Shown in pieces: positions 58,928 to 64,000 of a stretch of 64,000 nt of DNA; position 1 is the stretch's first letter; each line of letters opens with the position of its first letter. The DNA is taken from the NCBI GenBank assembly GCA_035463475.1, contig DATHTE010000052.1, forward strand, positions 30,070 through 94,069, written 5' to 3'. This DNA is from JACPDI01 sp035463475 (GTDB lineage: Bacteria > Acidobacteriota > Vicinamibacteria > Vicinamibacterales > 2-12-FULL-66-21). The notes beneath the pieces were generated by a model. The model was given only the letters and a program-made list of their open reading frames with translations. It did not search any database and was not told the DNA's origin. A program made the position numbers and the translations under genes.

Positions 58928-61606
58928 TTACGCCCTGGACGACAGCCGCCTCAACTCGTCGGCCCACCCTTGGACGACGATGATCCGGTCGGACGTGATG
59001 GTGCTCTCTTCGGCTTCATCGATCATCAGGAAGCGCCGGCCGTCCCGGGTCACATCGTAATTGGAAGAACTCAGGCCCGGCAGCCCGCACGAACTGCTCA
59101 TGCCGTGTGCGTACTGCCCCTTCCACAGCGCGTGCGGACGTTCGGCGGAGAAGGTCGGCGTCAAGGAGAGCGCAACCGCCATCATCTGGTCGCCGTTCCT
59201 GTAGAACAGCTCGCGCCCACTCCTACTCCAGACAGGGTCGGTTCCCCCATCGTTCGAAATCTGCAATTTCGCGCCGGGTCCCGGGAATGCCTGAACGTAG
59301 ACCTCGGGCCGCTTGGATTCAGCCGAACAGTACGCGAGCCACTTGCCGTCGGGGGAGAACTTGGGCGACCCCTGCGCAAACGTGGTTTCGTCGAGTGGAC
59401 GGGGCTCGCCGCTGCCGTCAAGCGGAATGACGGCCACCTTGTTGGGGGCTCCTCGTCTGCTGACCGCGGTGTAGACCATCCAACGCCCATCCGGAGAATA
59501 TGAGCCGGTGCTCCGCGAGACACCCGGTGCCCGTACCTGCTGCGCGCCGCCGCTTCTGTCCGCCGGAACCTGCCACAACTCGAAGCTTCCCATCGGCCCG
59601 GAGCGGTAGCCGATCCGCGTGCCATCCGGCGACCACACGCCCCAGTGACTCACTCCGTTCGTTGTAATGTTCGTGAGCACGTCGCGCGCGAAGTCATAGA
59701 CGTACACATCGTGATTCGCCCCCTCGATCTCGATCGCGAGTCGCTGCCCGTCGGGGGAGATCCTCGGATGGAGATATGAGCGCGGCGGCAGCGGCACGCG
59801 TTCCGCATTGCCGTTCCTGTCCACCCAGACGAGCGTCCTCGATCCTCCAGCGACTTTCCCCGGCGCGTAGGTGAGATCACCCGTGGCCGAGATGTCGAAA
59901 TTCGCCGCGCCGGTGTTCCGGCTCATGAGCACGCCGTCGAGCACCTCGAACGGCCGCCCCACCACGGCGAGACGGTTCAGATCGAATCCCAAGGCGAAGA
60001 GTTTGCCCGCACGCGCGTAGACGATGTGGCCGGAAGGTGAATAGCAGGGCGCCGTCCCGCCTTCGATCAACACCCGTCTCTTGCCCGTGGCGGTGTCCAT
60101 CGCGACGATGTTTGCGTCGTCGAACGACTCGGCATCCGCCATCGCCACGGTGAGCAGGAGCGCCTTGCCTCCCGGCAACGCGTGCGGATACCTGTGTATT
60201 CTCTCGCCGCCCGCCAGATCGATGCGTGCAACTTCGACAAGCTCCCCCCCAGCGGCAGAGACTCGCGCGACCCCGCCCGGCGTATCGGGGACGAGGTAGA
60301 TCGTGTCGTCCGCAGCCCAGGTCGCCCCACCTTGCGGGGTTTCGTTGCGGCAAATCGTCGCTGGCGCGCCGCCGGCCAGCGACACCTTTCGCACGTTCCC
60401 GCTGCCCGCGACCAGCAGCCACTGGCTGTCTGGAGAGAAGAACGGCACTCCGGCGATGCCCCCATCGGCAGCTTTTCTCCACTCGAGGTCGCGTAGCGGC
60501 CGAAGGCTCAATGGGAATTCAGGGGCGCCGTTGCAGGCCAGGCAGGTCCCGTCCGGTGAAATCGCCAGCCGTTTGTTGAAGCTCGCGGTCAGGCCGGCAG
60601 GCACCGGCACCGCGAACCGCGTGAGGCTGCGGCGTACTGCGGCGCCATTGCCGCGGAACGCGAACGGCGCCAGGGCCGCGGCGCCCGCGGCCGTGCCCAG
60701 CAGCGCGCCAATCGCCGTCCGACGGGTGACGAGACCGGCCTGCGGGGCAGGAAGCGAACGGCCGGCGATCACATCGTCCAGCTCCAGACGGGCGTCACCG
60801 ATATCGCGCAGGCGCCGCCGCGGGTCCTTCTCGAGACAGCGACGCACGAGGCGGTCAACGGCGGCAGGGGTGGACGAGGGGAGCGCCTGCCACTCGGGGT
60901 CGCGCTCGAGCACCGCAGCCAGGACCTGGGTGAGCGTTTCGCCTCTGAACGCAGGCTGGCCCGCGAGAATTTCGTACAGAATGCATCCGAACGCCCAGAT
61001 GTCGGTCCGCCGATCGACCGGCTTGCCGCATGCCTGCTCCGGCGACATGTAGGCGGCCGTTCCAAGGATCAATCCCGCCTCGCTCAACCCGACGGACGCG
61101 GTGGCGGCAGCCGTTTCGTCGCCCGCTAACGCTTCGGTACGCACTGTCTTGGCCAGGCCGAAATCCAGCACCTTCACCGTGCCCTGCTCGGTGATCTTGA
61201 CGTTGGCCGGCTTCAGATCGCGGTGGATGATGCCCTTTTCGTGCGCGGCGTCGAGTGCATCGGCGATCTGCCGGCAGATCGCCAGCCCCTCTTTCGCAGA
61301 CACGTCACGGGCTGCGAGCCGATCGCGGAGTGTGGGTCCGGGCACGAGCTCGAGGGCGAGGAACGTGACGCCCGAGTGGTGCTCGATGCCGTAGATCGTC
61401 GCTATGTTGGGATGGTTGAGGGCGGCGAGCGCGTGCGCCTCCCGCTCGAGTCGCGCCAGGCCCTCGCGGTCGATGAGTTCGGGGCGGAGCAGCTTGACCG
61501 CGACGTGGCGGCCGAGGCGCGTGTCCTGCGCCTCGTAGACCACTCCCATTCCGCCCTGGCCGAGCTGTCCCACCACGGCGTAGTGGCCGAAAGTTTGACC
61601 AAGCAT
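58928..61606 (-). CDS. Ser/Thr protein kinase fused to a TolB/WD40-like propeller (second copy)
   Basis: 892 residues from ATG 61606. Kinase domain: LGQGGMGVVYEAQD, HVAVKLL, HRDLKPANVKI, DFGLAKTV and GTAAYMSPEQACG. Around residues 300-318 is a hydrophobic segment (AIGALLGTAAGAAALAPFA) preceded by arginines (RRTAIG), which could be a membrane helix or a Tat-like anchor. The C-terminal half has propeller blades such as SPDGTRIGYRSGPMG, YSPDGRWMVYTAVS and FSPDGKWLAYCSAES. Same layout as the kinase at 15.5 kb, but not a recent copy by residue similarity. It probably signals from an envelope ligand. Confidence 0.95.
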   Translation of the reverse strand: MLGQTFGHYAVVGQLGQGGMGVVYEAQDTRLGRHVAVKLLRPELIDREGLARLEREAHALAALNHPNIATIYGIEHHSGVTFLALELVPGPTLRDRLAARDVSAKEGLAICRQIADALDAAHEKGIIHRDLKPANVKITEQGTVKVLDFGLAKTVRTEALAGDETAAATASVGLSEAGLILGTAAYMSPEQACGKPVDRRTDIWAFGCILYEILAGQPAFRGETLTQVLAAVLERDPEWQALPSSTPAAVDRLVRRCLEKDPRRRLRDIGDARLELDDVIAGRSLPAPQAGLVTRRTAIGALLGTAAGAAALAPFAFRGNGAAVRRSLTRFAVPVPAGLTASFNKRLAISPDGTCLACNGAPEFPLSLRPLRDLEWRKAADGGIAGVPFFSPDSQWLLVAGSGNVRKVSLAGGAPATICRNETPQGGATWAADDTIYLVPDTPGGVARVSAAGGELVEVARIDLAGGERIHRYPHALPGGKALLLTVAMADAESFDDANIVAMDTATGKRRVLIEGGTAPCYSPSGHIVYARAGKLFALGFDLNRLAVVGRPFEVLDGVLMSRNTGAANFDISATGDLTYAPGKVAGGSRTLVWVDRNGNAERVPLPPRSYLHPRISPDGQRLAIEIEGANHDVYVYDFARDVLTNITTNGVSHWGVWSPDGTRIGYRSGPMGSFELWQVPADRSGGAQQVRAPGVSRSTGSYSPDGRWMVYTAVSRRGAPNKVAVIPLDGSGEPRPLDETTFAQGSPKFSPDGKWLAYCSAESKRPEVYVQAFPGPGAKLQISNDGGTDPVWSRSGRELFYRNGDQMMAVALSLTPTFSAERPHALWKGQYAHGMSSSCGLPGLSSSNYDVTRDGRRFLMIDEAEESTITSDRIIVVQGWADELRRLSSRA

Positions 61607-61647
61607 GGAACACCCTCACTGGCGAGCTAGATGCGCGCGATTCTAAC

Positions 61648-61878
61648 ATGCTCCTGGCGCCAGCTCGTGCAACCGCCGATTCGATCCTCCTGTTCGACAA
61701 CTTCGGTCCGGGAAACACGTTCGGTCCCGACGCGCGCCCGATTCTGGGCCCCGGGTACGCGCTCTCGGAGGGAGACGTCACCCCGGGTCAGTGGTTTGCC
61801 ACGTCCTTTCCCGTTTTCCGGTCCGGACCCTTCGCGTTCACCGGAATCGATCTCGAGCTGTCCGTTTTGAAGAGGTGA
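61648..61878 (+). pseudogene. Truncated N-terminus of a PEP-CTERM-type exported protein
   Basis: ATG 61648 begins a short chain with ADSILLFDNFGPGNTFGPDA and FAFTGIDLELSVLKR, the usual first half of choice-of-anchor/PEP-CTERM exported proteins. It ends at TGA 61876-61878 after 76 residues, exactly where serine recombinase-like sequence begins. The C-terminal half and sorting tail are gone. Confidence 0.7.
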
Positions 61879-62814
61879 GATCGTTTGGAATCGCTCCCGC
61901 AAGCGCGACCGGTAGGGGCAGCAACGACAGACCCCGCGGCCGCCGGCGGAGTGGCTGCGACTGAGCGCCTCGGCGTTGCGCATTGTGAGCGACGAGGTGT
62001 GGGCGGCCGCGCACGAGCGGCTGGCCATGATTCGCGCCAAGCTCGGGGACTGGCCGATCACCTGACGCGACGTGGACTCGCGATATCTGCTCTCCGGCTT
62101 TGCGCGATGCGCGGTGTGCGGCGGTACGCTCAGTCGTGTCGCGGAGCTACGGGCCGAAGCGCGTACTTCTACGGCTGTTACGTTAACTGGAAGCGGGGCA
62201 CGGCCGTCTGTTCGAATGGGCTGGTGCTGCCCATCGCGGTCGTGGATGACGCCGTGCTGAAGGCGCTGGCGGGCGATACGCTGCGGCCTGCTGTTGCGCG
62301 CGCCATCATCGACGCTGTGTTCGAGGCGTTGCAGCCGAACGCGCTGACGGCCAACGTGGCAACGCTACGCAGCGACCTGCGGGCGCTCGACAAGAAGATC
62401 GCGAACCTGACCGAAGCAATCGAGGAGGGCGGCGCGGCGGTCGCTCCGCTCGTCCAACAGCTCTCGACACGGCAGAAAGAGCGTGAGGGTTTGCTGATCG
62501 CGCTGGCGTCCGCGGAGGCGCCGCTGGAGCACTGGCGGAAGCTGCTAACGGCGAACGTGGAGGACGGGCGGCAACTCCTGCGGGAGGTGCTCGAAGGGCC
62601 GCTGCGGTTCACGCCCGAGCAGCGGACCTATCGGTTCGAAGGGGATGTGGCGACGGGCCGTTCGGTCGCGGGACTGGTGGGTGTGCCACCTTGTGTGGCG
62701 TCCCTAATGCCTGGCAGTTGGAACCAGATAGCGTCGTGGCTTCAGCGGATCGAAGGGCTTCGCAGTGTGGCCTGGACTCTTGCCGGCCGGGGCCGAAACC
62801 CGTACAGTAGCTAC
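61870..62814 (+). pseudogene. Remnant of a large serine recombinase
   Basis: Starting at about 61870, RGEIVWNRSRKRDR, then WLRLSASALRIVSDEVWAAA and HERLAMIRAKLGDWPI, then RYLLSGFARCAVCGGTLS (zinc-ribbon Cys pair) and AYFYGCYVNWKRG match the recombinase and zinc-ribbon parts of large serine recombinases; the coiled-coil region follows (LRALDKKIANLTEAIEEGG). The catalytic resolvase N-terminus is absent. There is a TAG after KRDR, a TGA after DWPIT and two frame changes near 62130-62170. The gene is dead. Its last frame runs directly into the antitoxin gene. Confidence 0.88.
62780..62808 (+). promoter_or_regulatory. Predicted promoter of the toxin-antitoxin pair
   Basis: TTGCCG (62780-62785), a 17-base spacer, then TACAGT (62803-62808), ending six bases before the antitoxin ATG. 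The message would be almost leaderless. Consensus matching by eye only. Confidence 0.35.
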
Positions 62815-63045
62815 ATGAGCCCACTTCGAGCGCGAGTCCAGAAGGGGCGGCTCGTCCTGGACGAGCCGACAACCCTGCCCGAGGGAACGGTTGTCGACCT
62901 GGTCGCGGACGACGAGGGTGACGACCTCACGGAGGACGAGCGCCGCGCTCTGCACGAAGCGCTGACTGCGTCTTCGGAATCTGCCGAGGCCGGCCGGCTG
63001 AGGCCGGCATCGGCAATTCTCGACGAGCTACGCCGGCGCCGGTGA
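62815..63045 (+). CDS. Antitoxin of a ParE/RelE-type pair
   Basis: 76 residues. LRARVQKGRLVLDEPTTLPE begins a short SpoVT/AbrB-like or DUF2281-like DNA-binding segment, then EGTVVDLVADDEGDDLTEDE and a helical C-terminus with RPASAILDELRRRR that should bind the toxin. It overlaps the toxin start by GTGA. The recombinase frame runs in phase with this gene without a stop, so a fusion is possible, but size and toxin pairing support the ATG at 62815. Confidence 0.8.
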   Translation: MSPLRARVQKGRLVLDEPTTLPEGTVVDLVADDEGDDLTEDERRALHEALTASSESAEAGRLRPASAILDELRRRR

Positions 63046-63347
63046 ACCTGCCGGTCCGGACCACACCCGAAGCAGACGCGCAGATCCGCCTAATCGACGA
63101 TTGGTGGCGCATCAACCGTCCTGCCGCACCGGACCTGTTCCTGTCGGAATTGGCTGCATCATTTGACATGCTTGGCCACGCGCCGAGTATCGGCCGCCTG
63201 TATCGGCGATCGCCCGTTCCGAATACGCGCAGGATTCTGCTCAAGGAGACTCGGTATCACGTGTACTACGTTCCTCGCGCGGACGAGGTCCGAGTGTTCG
63301 CTGTCTGGCATGCACGACGGGGCGTCGGGCCTCCTTTCCGGAAGTGA
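63042..63347 (+). CDS. ParE/RelE superfamily toxin
   Basis: 101 residues, start GTG 63042. LPVRTTPEADAQIRLIDDWW is the RelE/ParE opening; LFLSELAASFDMLGHAPSIG, RRILLKETRYHVYYV and EVRVFAVWHARRG complete the fold. ParE types block gyrase and RelE types cut mRNA on the ribosome; the short C-terminus leans towards ParE. It is intact beside its antitoxin. Confidence 0.9.
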   Translation: MNLPVRTTPEADAQIRLIDDWWRINRPAAPDLFLSELAASFDMLGHAPSIGRLYRRSPVPNTRRILLKETRYHVYYVPRADEVRVFAVWHARRGVGPPFRK

Positions 63348-63401
63348 CTCCGCGGGGCGGCATGATCGAGGTCGCGGGAGCTGTTTGGAGGTAAGTAGGC
63401 G

Positions 63402-64000
63402 ATGAAGCGAGTTCCTCCCGATCGAGAGATAGTGAGGCGCTTCGTAAAGCAGCTACGCAACGAGGGGCGCCCGGGGTTGAAAGTTGATCGTTGGCCAGAG
63501 GACGAGAATCCCGGGCAGTCAGAGATTGAGGCTATCGCTGGCGACCTCGCAATCGAACATACCAGCATCGACACGCTTCCACACCAGCGCAGCATCGGGG
63601 GTCACCTCGAGGACGCGCTCGCGGAGCTCGAACGCCTCCCCGCCTGTGCTCGTCTGTCGATCAATGTCCCGTACGAGCTGGTGAAGGTCGGCACCGATTG
63701 GAACGCCTTCCGCCTCACCATCGTTCACTGGATACTCAACGTCGCGCCGGGGCTCCCCGATGGCGGGCACGAGATCGAGCTTCCCGGCACGGCGCTCCGA
63801 TGCACCGCGCAAAAGAAGAGCGACTGGCGGCCTCGCGTCGTGCTGAGCCGCCTCGCTCCCGACGACCACACGCTCGCCTCACGGGTCGGAGAGCAGATCC
63901 GCCGGAAGGCGAAGAAACTGGCACCTTACAAGGCCAGGGGTTATACGACGGTACTCCTCCTTGAAACCAAGGACATTGCGTTGATGAACCAGAACAAAAT
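63402..64000 (+). CDS. Uncharacterised protein, cut by window edge
   Basis: ATG 63402 opens a frame that continues to the window end (199 complete codons). It has KQLRNEGRPGLKVDRWPEDE, QSEIEAIAGDLAIEHTSIDT and GHLEDALAELERLPA, then LRCTAQKKSDWRPRVVLSRL and YTTVLLLETKDIALMNQN. The box AIEHTSIDTLPHQR followed by an Asp/Glu-rich core suggests a nuclease or NTP-related enzyme, but I cannot name the family. It follows the toxin-antitoxin pair by 54 bases, in a small accessory region with a dead recombinase. Confidence 0.6.
   Translation, partial: MKRVPPDREIVRRFVKQLRNEGRPGLKVDRWPEDENPGQSEIEAIAGDLAIEHTSIDTLPHQRSIGGHLEDALAELERLPACARLSINVPYELVKVGTDWNAFRLTIVHWILNVAPGLPDGGHEIELPGTALRCTAQKKSDWRPRVVLSRLAPDDHTLASRVGEQIRRKAKKLAPYKARGYTTVLLLETKDIALMNQNK

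Noticed and set aside
61885..63045. A single 386-residue fusion of recombinase and antitoxin
   Set aside because: The antitoxin has its own ATG, is overlapped by its toxin gene and is the right size alone; the recombinase part is broken upstream.

Overview
The window is a GC-rich bacterial chromosome segment, almost fully coding, with about 60 protein genes and no rRNA, tRNA or CRISPR that I can see. Gene content suggests a Gram-negative, soil-type member of the Acidobacteriota (Vicinamibacteria-like). The signs are two Ser/Thr kinases fused to TolB-like propellers, a subtilisin with a tryptophan-glycine repeat tail, a TonB receptor with a CarboxypepD_reg domain, PEP-CTERM proteins and many small beta-barrels. 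This is inference from family distribution; no marker gene is present.

Layout. 0-4.6 kb: amidase start, secreted subtilisin, hybrid histidine kinase. 4.7-9.4 kb: an AT-rich promoter with a perfect palindrome, a secreted propeller-like protein, then a compact putative RiPP operon (HprK-like kinase, PqqD-like protein, radical SAM/SPASM enzyme, 59-residue precursor, Sec11/SipW-type peptidase). 9.4-21 kb: TonB-domain protein, beta-barrel, GH20 hexosaminidase, M28 peptidase, GHMP kinase, kinase-propeller, HAD phosphatase, glutamine synthetase-like enzyme, VapBC. 21-30 kb: frameshifted PEP-CTERM protein, transhydrogenase genes without the alpha-1 subunit, MFS transporter, PagL-like deacylase, acyl-CoA ligase. 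29.7-36.2 kb: TonB receptor with a duplicated translation start, cyclase pair, a decayed copy of the receptor's 3' end, split LigD. 36-46 kb: S1-domain protein, Obg/DRG-like GTPase, TRAFs-binding/cyclase protein, frameshifted lipoprotein. 46-50 kb: TIR-membrane protein. 51-53.5 kb: four-gene operon (substrate-binding protein, Sco1, cupredoxin-like protein, cytochrome c). 54-58 kb: barrel protein and a tricarboxylate transporter with TctC fused to TctB. 58.5-64 kb: broken lipoprotein, second kinase-propeller, truncated PEP-CTERM-type gene joined to a dead serine recombinase, a toxin-antitoxin pair and an uncharacterised gene running off the end.

The best candidate for an undescribed system is the RiPP operon at 6.5-9.4 kb: it has precursor, recognition protein, modifying enzyme, kinase and leader peptidase in one tightly packed unit. 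The TIR-membrane protein at 46.3-49.0 kb is the second. Several genes carry single-base frameshifts at short homopolymers. These may be real decay or assembly errors and should be checked against reads.
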